DNA of 64,000 nt from JACIYW01 sp014359745 (lineage in GTDB: Bacteria > Pseudomonadota > Alphaproteobacteria > Rhodobacterales > Rhodobacteraceae): contig JBNPWE010000011.1 in the NCBI GenBank assembly GCA_050433985.1, positions 1 to 64,000 on the forward strand, given 5' to 3'. How positions within the stretch are numbered: the first letter of the stretch is position 1; the number at the start of each line of letters is the position of its first letter. The translations under genes and the position numbers were made by a program. Shown one piece after another: positions 43,778 to 52,550 of this stretch. The notes below the pieces were generated by a model. That model saw nothing but the letters and a program-made list of their open reading frames with translations, had not been told where the DNA came from and did no database searches.

Positions 43778-44632
43778 TCAGCCCAGTTCCGCCAGAACGA
43801 CGCGCAGAGCGATGCGCCAGTCGGGCCACGCGATGCCGAAGGCCTGTTCCAGCGCCCGACAGTCCAGCCGCGAATTGGCCGGGCGGCGGGCGGGGGTGGG
43901 ATAGGCGCTGGACGGGATATCGTTGACGGTGCAATTGATGCCCGCCTGCGCGAATATCTCGCGGGCGAAACCGGCCCAACTGACATCGGGCTGACCGGCG
44001 AAATGATAGGTGCCCGCCCTGCCCTGCCCGCGCGCCAGCGCATCCGCCATGCGCCAAAGCGCCGCCGCGATATCACCCGCCGCCGTCGGGCCGCCGATCT
44101 GGTCGGCGACGATGTTCAGGCTCTCGCGCTCTGCCCCCAGGCGCAGCATGGTTTTCACGAAATTGCCGCCATGGGCTGAAAACACCCAGGACGTGCGCAG
44201 GATGGCATGGTTGCCCGCCGCCGCGCGCACGCCTTCCTCGCCCGCCAGTTTGCTGCGCCCATAGGCGCCAAGGGGTGCCGTGGGGGCGTCGGGGGGCCAG
44301 GGGGCCTGCCCGCTGCCGTCAAAGACGTAATCGGTGGAGATATGCAGAAACGGCACCCCGCGCGCCGCCGCCGCCTGCGCCATGGCGGCGGGGGCGGCAC
44401 CGTTGATCAGGGTGGCGATGGCCTCTTCTTCCTCGGCTTGGTCAACGGCGGTGTAGGCGGCGGCATTGATCACCGCATCGGCATCGGTTGCGGCGATGAG
44501 CGCCGCGCAGGCCGCCGGGTCGGCCAGATCGGCGGCGGCGCGGCCAAGCGCCTTCGCCGTCCATCCGGGGGGGCAATGGCGCTGCAATTCGGTGGCGACC
44601 TGCCCGGTTTTGCCGAAGATCAGGGCTTTCAC
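43778..44632 (-). CDS. rfbD: dTDP-4-dehydrorhamnose reductase
   Basis: A 284-residue SDR-type reductase, last step to dTDP-L-rhamnose. It starts MKALIFGKTGQVATELQ (GxxGQxG loop). AAYTAVDQAEEEEA and ISTDYVFDGSG are family marks, and the catalytic Tyr-Lys lie in APLGAYGRSKLAGEE. Its ATG overlaps the rfbB stop as ATGA. It is convergent with the LysR gene with only five bases between stops. Confidence 0.95.
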   Translation of the reverse strand: MKALIFGKTGQVATELQRHCPPGWTAKALGRAAADLADPAACAALIAATDADAVINAAAYTAVDQAEEEEAIATLINGAAPAAMAQAAAARGVPFLHISTDYVFDGSGQAPWPPDAPTAPLGAYGRSKLAGEEGVRAAAGNHAILRTSWVFSAHGGNFVKTMLRLGAERESLNIVADQIGGPTAAGDIAAALWRMADALARGQGRAGTYHFAGQPDVSWAGFAREIFAQAGINCTVNDIPSSAYPTPARRPANSRLDCRALEQAFGIAWPDWRIALRVVLAELG

Positions 44633-45669
44633 GCCGTCACCCCCAGCCGCTGCCCCACCCCGTCACGGGTTTGCAGGGCGCGCCACCAATCCTCGTTATC
44701 GAGATACCATTGCACGGTGCGTTCCAGACCCTGTTCCAGCGTCACCGAGGGCCGCCAGCCCAGTTCGGCACGGATGCGGGCGGGGTCGATCGCATAGCGC
44801 GCGTCATGGCCGGGGCGGTCGGTCACGAAACTGATCTGATCGGCATAGGGCCGGGCGGCGGGGTGCAGGCGGTCGAGGATGGCGCAGATCGTGCGCACCA
44901 GGTCGATATTGCGGGCCTCGTTCTCGCCGCCGATGTTATAGCTGCGCCCGATGCGGCCCTGCGTCAGCACGGTCAGCAGGGCGTCGGCGTGATCCTCGAC
45001 ATAAAGCCAGTCGCGCACGTTTTCGCCCTTGCCGTAGACGGGGATGGGCCTGCCCGCCAGCGCGTTCAGGATGACCACGGGGACCAGTTTTTCGGGGAAA
45101 TGGTAGGGGCCGTAATTGTTGGAACAGTTGGTCAGCACCACCGGCAGGCCGTAGGTTTCATGCCAGGCGCGCACCAGGTGGTCGCTGGCGGCCTTGGATG
45201 CGGAATAGGGCGAATTGGGCGCATAGGGCGTGTCTTCGGTGAACTTGCCGGTGGGGCCAAGGGAGCCGTAGACCTCATCGGTGGAGATGTGGTGAAAGCG
45301 AAAGGCACCCGGTCGCCCGGCGCGGACCCAATAGGCGCGCGCGGCCTCCAGCAGGTTGAAGGTGCCGTTGACGTTCGTCTCGATAAAGGTTCCCGGCCCG
45401 TCGATGGAGCGATCCACATGACTTTCGGCGGCCAGATGCATGATGGCGTCGGGCGCGTGGGCGGCAAGGATACGATCCAGCGCGGCGCGGTCGCGGATAT
45501 CGGCGTGCTCGAATGTATAGTTCGGATTATCGGCCACGCTTGCCACGTTCGCCAGACAGGCGGCATAGGTCAGCGCGTCGAGGTTGATCACCTTGTGGCC
45601 CGCCGCCACGACCTGCCGCACCACGGCTGACCCGATGAACCCGGCGCCGCCGGTGACCAGAAGCTTCAT
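44629..45669 (-). CDS. rfbB: dTDP-glucose 4,6-dehydratase
   Basis: A 346-residue extended SDR. MKLLVTGGAGFIGSAVVRQV is at the N-terminus from ATG 45669 (GGGAGA upstream). HLAAESHVDRSIDGPGTFIE and FHHISTDEVYGSLG follow, and the catalytic Tyr-Lys are in PNSPYSASKAASDHLVRAW. NCSNNYGPYHFPEKLVP is diagnostic. It converts dTDP-glucose to the 4-keto-6-deoxy sugar. The order on this strand is rfbC-rfbB-rfbD. Confidence 0.96.
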   Translation of the reverse strand: MKLLVTGGAGFIGSAVVRQVVAAGHKVINLDALTYAACLANVASVADNPNYTFEHADIRDRAALDRILAAHAPDAIMHLAAESHVDRSIDGPGTFIETNVNGTFNLLEAARAYWVRAGRPGAFRFHHISTDEVYGSLGPTGKFTEDTPYAPNSPYSASKAASDHLVRAWHETYGLPVVLTNCSNNYGPYHFPEKLVPVVILNALAGRPIPVYGKGENVRDWLYVEDHADALLTVLTQGRIGRSYNIGGENEARNIDLVRTICAILDRLHPAARPYADQISFVTDRPGHDARYAIDPARIRAELGWRPSVTLEQGLERTVQWYLDNEDWWRALQTRDGVGQRLGVTA

Positions 45670-45671
45670 TT

Positions 45672-46238
45672 TCAAGTCTCCCACTCAAAAGGGCTGGGCA
45701 CCTCGGACAGAAGCGGCGCGGCGGCGTCCTTGGGCGACAGCAACGGCGCGGTGTCGCCAAGGCCCCAGTCAATTCCGATGTCGGGATCGTCCCAGCGCAC
45801 CGCGCCGTCACAATCGGGCGCGTAATGATCGGTGCATTTGTATATGATTTCGGTATCGGGTTCGCGGGTGACGAACCCGTGCAGAAACCCGGCCGGAATC
45901 CAAAGCTGGCGACCATTCTCGAATGACAGTTCCACGCCCACCCAGCGGCCGAAACTGGGGCTGCCGCGCCGGAAATCCACCGCCACGTCATAAAGCCGCC
46001 CGCGCCCGCAGCGCACCAGCTTGCCCTGCGCATGAGGCGGCGCCTGATAATGCAGGCCCCGCACCGTGCCGGGTTGATGCGACATCGAATGATTGTCCTG
46101 CACGAAATCGGGCAGAAACACCCCGTTTTCCGCCAGGGTACGGCGGTTCCAGCTTTCGCTGAAGAACCCGCGGTCGTCACCAAAACGGCGCGGCGTCAGA
46201 ACAAGCACGCCGTCCAGGCCGGTTTTCTCAACTTTCAA
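45672..46238 (-). CDS. rfbC: dTDP-4-dehydrorhamnose 3,5-epimerase
   Basis: A 188-residue cupin epimerase. The core DNHSMSHQPGTVRGLHYQAP contains the catalytic His of RGLHYQ. KLVRCGRGRLYDVAVDFRRG and WIPAGFLHGFVTRE follow. It is two bases from rfbB. The thymidylyltransferase rfbA needed to start the pathway is not in this window. The deoxysugar goes to O-antigen or exopolysaccharide. Confidence 0.95.
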   Translation of the reverse strand: MKVEKTGLDGVLVLTPRRFGDDRGFFSESWNRRTLAENGVFLPDFVQDNHSMSHQPGTVRGLHYQAPPHAQGKLVRCGRGRLYDVAVDFRRGSPSFGRWVGVELSFENGRQLWIPAGFLHGFVTREPDTEIIYKCTDHYAPDCDGAVRWDDPDIGIDWGLGDTAPLLSPKDAAAPLLSEVPSPFEWET

Positions 46239-46283
46239 GATGCATGCCCCGTAATACCCTGCCCCAATACGCGGCAGCTTAGG

Positions 46284-47189
46284 TCATGCCGGTCGGCTGG
46301 GCAATGCCGCCGCGGCACAACTTTCGGCGGTTTCGGCGCGTTCCTGCGATTTTTCCCAGCGGATGAAAATGATGGCCGGATTCTGGATGTTGCGGTCAGA
46401 CATGGCCTGCGCAAGGCTGGAAAGGGTGCAGCGCGTGATGGTTTCGCGCGCGGTAGAAGCGTGGCTGACCACCTCAACCCCCAACCCCATCGGCACACCG
46501 GCCTGGCGCAGGGCCTGGGTAAACCGATCGACCCTGCGGACGCCCATGTAAACCGCCAGCGTCGTGCCCGGTTGCAGCATCGCCGCCCAGTCAGGATCAG
46601 GGTCGCCCGGTTTGCAGGTTGCCGTGGCCAGCATCAGCCGGTCGGTCGCGCCCCGTTCGGTCAGCCCGCGGCCAAGGCTTGCGGCGGCGGCGCTGGCCGC
46701 GGTCACGCCCGGCACGATCTCTATCGGGATGCCGGCTGCGCGCGCGGCGTCGCGTTCTTCGGTCAGGCGGCCGAAAATGCCGGGATCGCCGGATTTCAGC
46801 CGCACGACCCGCTGCCCCTGCCGCGCGGCGGCCACGATCACGGCGTTTATCCGGTCTTGTGGCCAGGAACAGGCGCCGACCTCCTTGCCGACAGACACCC
46901 GTCTTGCACCCCGGCGCGCCAGGGCCAGCACCGCAGGATCAACCAGCCGGTCGTGATAGATCACATCCGCCGCTTGCAGCAGGCGCAGGGCGCGCAGGGT
47001 CAGCAGATCGGCGGCACCCGGCCCCGCACCGACCAGCGCGATAGTACCCTGCACGGCCCTTGCCCCGCCCGCGTCCCGCGCTTGCGCGGCCAGCGGTGCC
47101 GCGTCCCGCCGGGCGCGCGGCGCCAAGGTTCTGGCCAGCCAGGCCCGGAACCCGTGCCAGACCGGATGCGGAAGGTGGCCCGCGATCAT
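46284..47189 (-). CDS. cobA: Uroporphyrinogen-III C-methyltransferase (sirohaem branch)
   Basis: A 301-residue SUMT with about 55 extra N-terminal residues before the methylase core. The core starts TIALVGAGPGAADLLTLRAL, then VIYHDRLVDPAVL, VVRLKSGDPGIFGR, VPGVTAASAAAASLGRGLTE (usual PGVTSAxA) and TTLAVYMGVR. It uses SAM to make precorrin-2, the sirohaem precursor that nitrite reductase needs. Its ATG overlaps the nasA stop as ATGA, placing it last in the nitrate operon. The longer upstream frame overlaps nasA and is rejected. Confidence 0.92.
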   Translation of the reverse strand: MIAGHLPHPVWHGFRAWLARTLAPRARRDAAPLAAQARDAGGARAVQGTIALVGAGPGAADLLTLRALRLLQAADVIYHDRLVDPAVLALARRGARRVSVGKEVGACSWPQDRINAVIVAAARQGQRVVRLKSGDPGIFGRLTEERDAARAAGIPIEIVPGVTAASAAAASLGRGLTERGATDRLMLATATCKPGDPDPDWAAMLQPGTTLAVYMGVRRVDRFTQALRQAGVPMGLGVEVVSHASTARETITRCTLSSLAQAMSDRNIQNPAIIFIRWEKSQERAETAESCAAAALPSRPA

Positions 47190-49783
47190 TCCGCCGCCTC
47201 CAGCCGCCGCGCCAGCAGCGCGGCCAGTTCCGGGCGGCATGACCCGCAACTGGTGCCGGCCTGAAGCGCCGCCCCGATCTGTTCGACGCTGCGCAGGTTT
47301 TGCGCCGCAATCGCCGCCGTGATCGTGTTCAGCCCCACATTCAGGCAGGCGCAGATCGTCGGGCCGGGATCGGCCACGCCCGCACCGGGGCGACCCGCCA
47401 GCAGCGCCGCGCCGCCCTGCCCGACCTGGTCGGCCAGATGCCCGCGCGCCAGTTGCACGGGCTCTGGCGCGGCAAACAGCGCCGCCAGCGTGCGCCCGCC
47501 TTCCATCAGGGCAAGGCGATGCGTGCCACGCACGCGATCCTCGACGCTCAGGCAGGTGGCATCGGGCAGGTCGAACAGGGCGCGGGCGTAGGCTTCCCAA
47601 TCCTGCGGCCGCTCCATCCCCGCCAGTTCGCTGCGCCAGCCGCCCGCGTGGCGCGCGCGCGCCCAATAGGTGGCATCGGGGCTTTGCGGGCCGATCGAGA
47701 CCGCAAAACCATACCATGCCGGGTTCAGCGCGGCGATGGCCACGACCGAAGCCTTGCTTTCCGGCTGCCCCGATACCGGATCGGTCACGGCGGCCACAAG
47801 CGCATCGACGCGCCCGGTGGGGGCCGTTTCGCCCGTCCAGTGCATCGGGGCGAATACCTGTCCGGGCGCCACGCGGTCGGTGATCGACACACGCAAGATG
47901 GCCTGCCCCTGCGGGCTGGTGACACGCGCCAGAGTGGCCGGGGCAAGGCCCAGACCGGCGGCATCTGCAGGGTGGATTTCCACGAATGGCTCGGCGATAT
48001 GCTGGGTCAGGCGCGGGGAAAGGGCGGTGCGCGTCATCGTGTGCCACTGATCGCGCACCCGCCCGGTGTTGAGGCGGAAAGGATAACGGGACGCGGTTCT
48101 TGCCACCGGCAGGCGCGGGGTGATGGGCAACATCCGTGCGCGCTGATCCGGCGTGAAAAACCCGCCCTGCCCAAAGAACCGCCCGCCCTGCTGGCGCGCG
48201 CTGACCGGCCAGCGCGTGGGGGGCAGCGCGTCGTAATCGGCCTTTGCCAGGCCGGAAATGTCGAAATCGCGCCCCAGATCGCCGGCCACACCGGAAAGCC
48301 GCGCGTGTTCGGCAAACACATCACCCACGCTTTGCCAACCGAAGGCCTCCCCCCAGCCCATCCTTGCTGCCACATCCGCGACCATCCGCCAATCATCGCG
48401 CGCCTGTCCGGGGGCGGGCAGAAAGGCGCGCTGGCGGCTGATGGTGCGGTCGGAATTGGTGACGGTGCCCGATTTTTCGCCCCAGGCGGTCGCGGGCAAC
48501 ACCACATCGGCCAGCCGCGTGGTGTCGGTTTGCGTCACATCGCTGACCACGACGAAATCACAGCCCTTGATGGCGCGGGCCACGGCATCGGCATCGGGCA
48601 TCGACACGGCGGGGTTTGTGTGGATGATCCAGAGCGCCCTGATCCGGCCCGCCGCCACGGCCTGAAACATCTCCACCGCCTTGAGGCCGGGTTTTTCCGG
48701 GATCACAGGGCTGTTCCAGAAACCCTGCACGGCGGCGCGATGCGTGGGGTTCCCGATATCCAGATGGCAGGCCAGCGTATTGGCCAAGCCCCCCACCTCG
48801 CGCCCGCCCATGGCGTTGGGCTGGCCGGTCACGGAAAACGGCCCCATGCCGGGGCGGCCGATCCGACCGCTGGCCAGATGGCAATTCAGGATCGCGTTCA
48901 CCTTGTCGGTGCCGCTTTCGGATTGATTTATGCCTTGGGAATAGAGCGTGACCGTGCGCGCCGTCGTGGTGAACCAGTCAAGAAACGTGGCCAGATCGGC
49001 GGCCGCAAGCCCGGTCATCGCCGGATCAGAGGCGCGCGCCGCAATCAGGGCCGCATCAAACCCCGCGACATGCGCGGCAAGATAGGCGCGGTCCAGCGCG
49101 CCACGATCCGCCAGCGCGACAAGCGCCGCGTTGAAGAGCGCGGCATCCGATCCCGGCGCAAGTGCCAGATGCAGATCGGCGATGTCGCAGGTCGCGGTGC
49201 GGCGCGGGTCCACCACCACAACCTTTGTCCCCCGCGCCTTTTGCGCCGCCACCAGACGCTGATAAAGCACCGGATGACACCAGGCGAGGTTACTGCCCAC
49301 CAGCACCACCAGATCGGCCTGATCAAGATCCTCATAGGTGCCGGGCACGGTATCCGCCCCGAAGGCGCGCTTGTGCCCGGCCACGCTTGACGCCATGCAC
49401 AGCCGCGAATTGGTATCCACGTTCGCTGTGCCGATATAACCCTTGATCAGCTTGTTGGCGGCGTAATAATCCTCGGTCAGCATCTGGCCCGAAAGGTAAA
49501 ACGCCACAGAGTCGGGCCCATGATCGCGGATCGCGGACTGAAAGCGGCGGGCGACCAGATCAAGCGCCGCGTCCCAGCCTGCAGGCGCGCCGCCGACCTG
49601 CGGGGTCAGGACGCGCCCACCCAGCCCCAGCGTCTCGCCAAGCGCCGTGCCCTTGGAACAGAGCCGCCCGGCATTCGCCGGGTGATCCGGGTCGCCCTTT
49701 ATCCGCGCGCCCCCTGCCCCGTCCGGCGTGGCGAGCACCCCGCAACCGACACCGCAATAGGGGCAGGTGGTGCGAATGCTCAT
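47186..49783 (-). CDS. nasA: Assimilatory nitrate reductase catalytic subunit
   Basis: An 865-residue molybdopterin oxidoreductase. An N-terminal 4Fe-4S motif lies in TTCPYCGVGCGVL. LCSKGTALGETLGL, YLSGQMLTEDYYAANKLIKG and NSRLCMASSVAGHKRAFGAD, with the Cys often coordinating Mo, are typical of NasA/NarB. The last 60 residues add a BFD-like 2Fe-2S domain (CACLNVGLNTI and CGSCRPELAALL), as in NasA of other proteobacteria. It reduces nitrate to nitrite in the cytoplasm. ATG 49783 overlaps the nirD stop. Confidence 0.95.
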   Translation of the reverse strand: MSIRTTCPYCGVGCGVLATPDGAGGARIKGDPDHPANAGRLCSKGTALGETLGLGGRVLTPQVGGAPAGWDAALDLVARRFQSAIRDHGPDSVAFYLSGQMLTEDYYAANKLIKGYIGTANVDTNSRLCMASSVAGHKRAFGADTVPGTYEDLDQADLVVLVGSNLAWCHPVLYQRLVAAQKARGTKVVVVDPRRTATCDIADLHLALAPGSDAALFNAALVALADRGALDRAYLAAHVAGFDAALIAARASDPAMTGLAAADLATFLDWFTTTARTVTLYSQGINQSESGTDKVNAILNCHLASGRIGRPGMGPFSVTGQPNAMGGREVGGLANTLACHLDIGNPTHRAAVQGFWNSPVIPEKPGLKAVEMFQAVAAGRIRALWIIHTNPAVSMPDADAVARAIKGCDFVVVSDVTQTDTTRLADVVLPATAWGEKSGTVTNSDRTISRQRAFLPAPGQARDDWRMVADVAARMGWGEAFGWQSVGDVFAEHARLSGVAGDLGRDFDISGLAKADYDALPPTRWPVSARQQGGRFFGQGGFFTPDQRARMLPITPRLPVARTASRYPFRLNTGRVRDQWHTMTRTALSPRLTQHIAEPFVEIHPADAAGLGLAPATLARVTSPQGQAILRVSITDRVAPGQVFAPMHWTGETAPTGRVDALVAAVTDPVSGQPESKASVVAIAALNPAWYGFAVSIGPQSPDATYWARARHAGGWRSELAGMERPQDWEAYARALFDLPDATCLSVEDRVRGTHRLALMEGGRTLAALFAAPEPVQLARGHLADQVGQGGAALLAGRPGAGVADPGPTICACLNVGLNTITAAIAAQNLRSVEQIGAALQAGTSCGSCRPELAALLARRLEAAE

Positions 49784-50112
49784 GCCGCGCACCCCCGGAT
49801 CAGACGTGCGGCGTCGATCAGGATGCGCCCGCCTTCCACCCGCGCCGGATATGTGGCAACCGCGCCCTCATCCGCGCCCTGTGCCATGCCGGTTTCCAGC
49901 GAAAACACCCAGTTGTGCAAGGGGCAGGTCACGGCATGGCCATGCACGATCCCCTCGGACAGTGGCCCGCCCCTGTGCGGGCAGCGGTCATCCATGGCAA
50001 AGACCCGATCATCGCCGGTGCGAAACACCGCCACGCAGCCATGCACCGTCTTGACCACGCGCGCCCCGCGTTGGGGGATGTCATCCAATGCGCCGATATC
50101 GAGCCAGGTCAT
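49780..50112 (-). CDS. nirD: Nitrite reductase small subunit, Rieske-type
   Basis: A 110-residue Rieske-fold protein. The cluster ligands are in RCPHRGGPLSEG and TCPLHNWVF (Cys-x-His and Cys-x2-His), and GCVAVFRTGDDRVFAMDD precedes them, so this NirD keeps a real 2Fe-2S site. ATG 50112 overlaps the nirB stop (ATGA). It acts with NirB in the six-electron reduction of nitrite to ammonium. Confidence 0.93.
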   Translation of the reverse strand: MTWLDIGALDDIPQRGARVVKTVHGCVAVFRTGDDRVFAMDDRCPHRGGPLSEGIVHGHAVTCPLHNWVFSLETGMAQGADEGAVATYPARVEGGRILIDAARLIRGCAA

Positions 50113-52550
50113 TCCGCCGCCTCCCGCGTGAAATCGGCCAGCGGCGCGAAATCCGCCTGTGCCTGTGGGGTTGCGCGATCTGCCCAGGGGTCGCGCTGAT
50201 AGACGCTTTGCGACAGATCGAAACGCGCGATCAGGGCGGCGCGGTTGTCCGGGTCTTCGACAATTTGCGCCTGCACCCAATCCAGGCCCACCTTGGCCAG
50301 CCATTTATAGGGCCGGTCCAGATATTTCGCGTGCTCGCGGTAAAGCTGCACAAAGGCCACGGTCAGATCAATCGCCTCGGCCTCTGTCGTGACTTTGGCC
50401 AGACGCTGCGTTTCCTTCAGGTCCATCCCCGCCGCGCCGCCGACCCCGACCTCATAGCCGCTATCGACGCAGATGATGCCGATATCCTTGCAGGTGGATT
50501 CCGCGCAGTTGCGCGGGCAGCCCGACACCGCCAGTTTCACCTTGTGCGGCGTCCATGACCCCCAAAGGCGTTTTTCCAGCTTGATCCCCAACCCGGTGCT
50601 GTCTTGCGTACCGAACCGGCAGAAATCGGTGCCGACACAGGTTTTGACGGTGCGCAGCCCCTTGGAATAGGCGTGGCCGGATACAAGCCCCGCCTTGTTC
50701 AGATCGGCCCATATATGCGGCAGGTCCGCTTTGCGCACACCCAGAAGGTCGATGCGCTGGCCGCCCGTGACCTTGACTGCCGGAATGGCGTATTTGTCGG
50801 CCGCATCGGCAATGGCGCGCAATTCGGCCGGATTGGTCATGCCGCCCCACATGCGCGGCACCACCGAATAGGTGCCGTCTTTCTGGATATTGGCGTGGTT
50901 GCGTTCGTTCACGAACCGGCTTTGCGCATCATCGGTATAATCCAGCGGCCAGTCGGCCAGCAGATAGAAGTTGAGCGCGGGACGGCAGTGATGGCACCCG
51001 CAAGAGGTCTTCCAGCCCAGTTCCTGCATCAATGCGGCCATGGATTTCAACGCGCGCGCCTTGATCAGGCGCCGCACGTCCTCATGCGTCAGATCGGTGC
51101 AGGCGCAGACGGGTTGGGCGGCGGGCATCTGGAACGCGTCGCCCAATGTGCTGGCCAGAACCTGTTCCACCAGTCCGGTGCAGGTGCCGCACGATGCGCT
51201 GGCCTTGGTTTGCGCGCGGATATCGGCAAGGCTTGCCGCCCCGCCTTCGATCGCGGCCGTGATCGTGCCTTTGCATATGCCGTTGCAGCCGCAAATTTCC
51301 GCCTCAGGCGGCAATGCTGCAACGGCTGCCAAAGGGTCCGCGCCGGTCCCTCCCTGCCAGGCGGGGCCGAAGATCAGGGTGTCGCGCATGGCCGCAATGT
51401 CGGTCCCGTCCTTGATCAGGCCAAAGAACCACGACCCGTCGGCGGTGTCGCCATACATGACCGCGCCGATCAGGCGGTCCCCTTCGATCACCAGCCGCTT
51501 GTAGACGCCGCGCGCCGGGTCGCGGAACACGATATCCTCGCGCCCCTCGCCATCGGCGAAATCGCCCGCGCTGAACAGATCGACGCCGGTCACCTTCAAC
51601 TTGGTTGCTGTCTGCACGGGCCGAAACGCTGCATCCTGCCCCAGAAGTGTCGCCGCCACCACCCTGGCCTGATCGTAAAGCGGAGCCACCAGCCCGAAAA
51701 GTTGCCCGTCATGTTCCACACATTCGCCGACCGCCAGGATATCGGGGTCTGACGTGACCATATGGTCGTCAACGGTGATCCCGCGCCCGATCTCCAGCGC
51801 CGCATCGGTGGCGATCCGGGTTTCGGGACGAATGCCGACGGCCATACAGACCAGATCGGCGGGGTAGACCGTGCCATCCTCCAACAGCACCGCCTCGGCC
51901 CTATCCTTGCCCAGAATGGCCTTGGTGGCCCCTTTGCAGTGAACCGTCAGGCCGCGCGCGCCCAGATCCTTTTGCAGAAGGTAACCGGCCGCCGGATCAA
52001 GCTGGCGTTCCATCAGATGGCCCATCAGGTGAATTACCGTCACCGCCATGCCGCGCGCCGTCAGGCCCGCCGCCGCCTCCAGCCCCAGCAATCCGCCGCC
52101 GATGACCACCGCCGTGCCGCCGGGCCGATGTGAGGCGTCAATCATCGCCTGCGTATCGTCCATGTCGCGGTAGGTGATCACGCCGGGAAGATCGTGGCCC
52201 GGCACCGGAATGATGAAGGGTGCCGACCCGGTGGCGATCAGCAGCTTGTCATAGGGCGCGCCACCGTCGTTGGAGAGAACCACCTTGTTCGCGCGGTCGA
52301 TCCGCACCACGCTTTCGCCGAAACGGCAGGTAATATCGTGCTGACGGTAGAAATCATCGTCATGGGTGACGATTTCGTCATAGGTCTTTTCGCCCGACAG
52401 GACCGGCGACAGCATGATGCGGTTGTAGTTCCCACGCGGTTCTGCATTGAAAAGCGTGATATCCCAGCCATCCGGGTCTTGCGCCAGCACATGTTCCAGA
52501 ACCCGGCCAGACGCCATGCCTGCGCCGATGACGACAAGTTTGCGTTTCAT
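50109..52550 (-). CDS. nirB: Nitrite reductase (NADH) large subunit
   Basis: An 813-residue flavo-sirohaem protein. The FAD motif is KLVVIGAGMASGRVLEHVL, the NAD motif VVIGGGLLGLEAAAGLTARG. Two BFD-like cysteine groups follow (CGCNGICKGTI with CGTCTGL, then CACTDLTHED with CGCHHCRPAL). The sirohaem/4Fe-4S cysteines are in CVGTDFCRFGTQDST and VSGCPRNCAEST. ATG 52550 overlaps the transporter ATPase stop as TGATG; GTG 52553 is an alternative. Confidence 0.95.
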   Translation of the reverse strand: MKRKLVVIGAGMASGRVLEHVLAQDPDGWDITLFNAEPRGNYNRIMLSPVLSGEKTYDEIVTHDDDFYRQHDITCRFGESVVRIDRANKVVLSNDGGAPYDKLLIATGSAPFIIPVPGHDLPGVITYRDMDDTQAMIDASHRPGGTAVVIGGGLLGLEAAAGLTARGMAVTVIHLMGHLMERQLDPAAGYLLQKDLGARGLTVHCKGATKAILGKDRAEAVLLEDGTVYPADLVCMAVGIRPETRIATDAALEIGRGITVDDHMVTSDPDILAVGECVEHDGQLFGLVAPLYDQARVVAATLLGQDAAFRPVQTATKLKVTGVDLFSAGDFADGEGREDIVFRDPARGVYKRLVIEGDRLIGAVMYGDTADGSWFFGLIKDGTDIAAMRDTLIFGPAWQGGTGADPLAAVAALPPEAEICGCNGICKGTITAAIEGGAASLADIRAQTKASASCGTCTGLVEQVLASTLGDAFQMPAAQPVCACTDLTHEDVRRLIKARALKSMAALMQELGWKTSCGCHHCRPALNFYLLADWPLDYTDDAQSRFVNERNHANIQKDGTYSVVPRMWGGMTNPAELRAIADAADKYAIPAVKVTGGQRIDLLGVRKADLPHIWADLNKAGLVSGHAYSKGLRTVKTCVGTDFCRFGTQDSTGLGIKLEKRLWGSWTPHKVKLAVSGCPRNCAESTCKDIGIICVDSGYEVGVGGAAGMDLKETQRLAKVTTEAEAIDLTVAFVQLYREHAKYLDRPYKWLAKVGLDWVQAQIVEDPDNRAALIARFDLSQSVYQRDPWADRATPQAQADFAPLADFTREAAE

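Noticed and set aside
46239..47189. B12 riboswitch upstream of cobA
   Set aside because: cobA overlaps nasA with no leader, and no B12-box-like sequence was seen; the gene serves sirohaem here.
47300..49390. 696-codon frame antisense to nasA
   Set aside because: Same shadow effect; nasA shows every expected cofactor motif.
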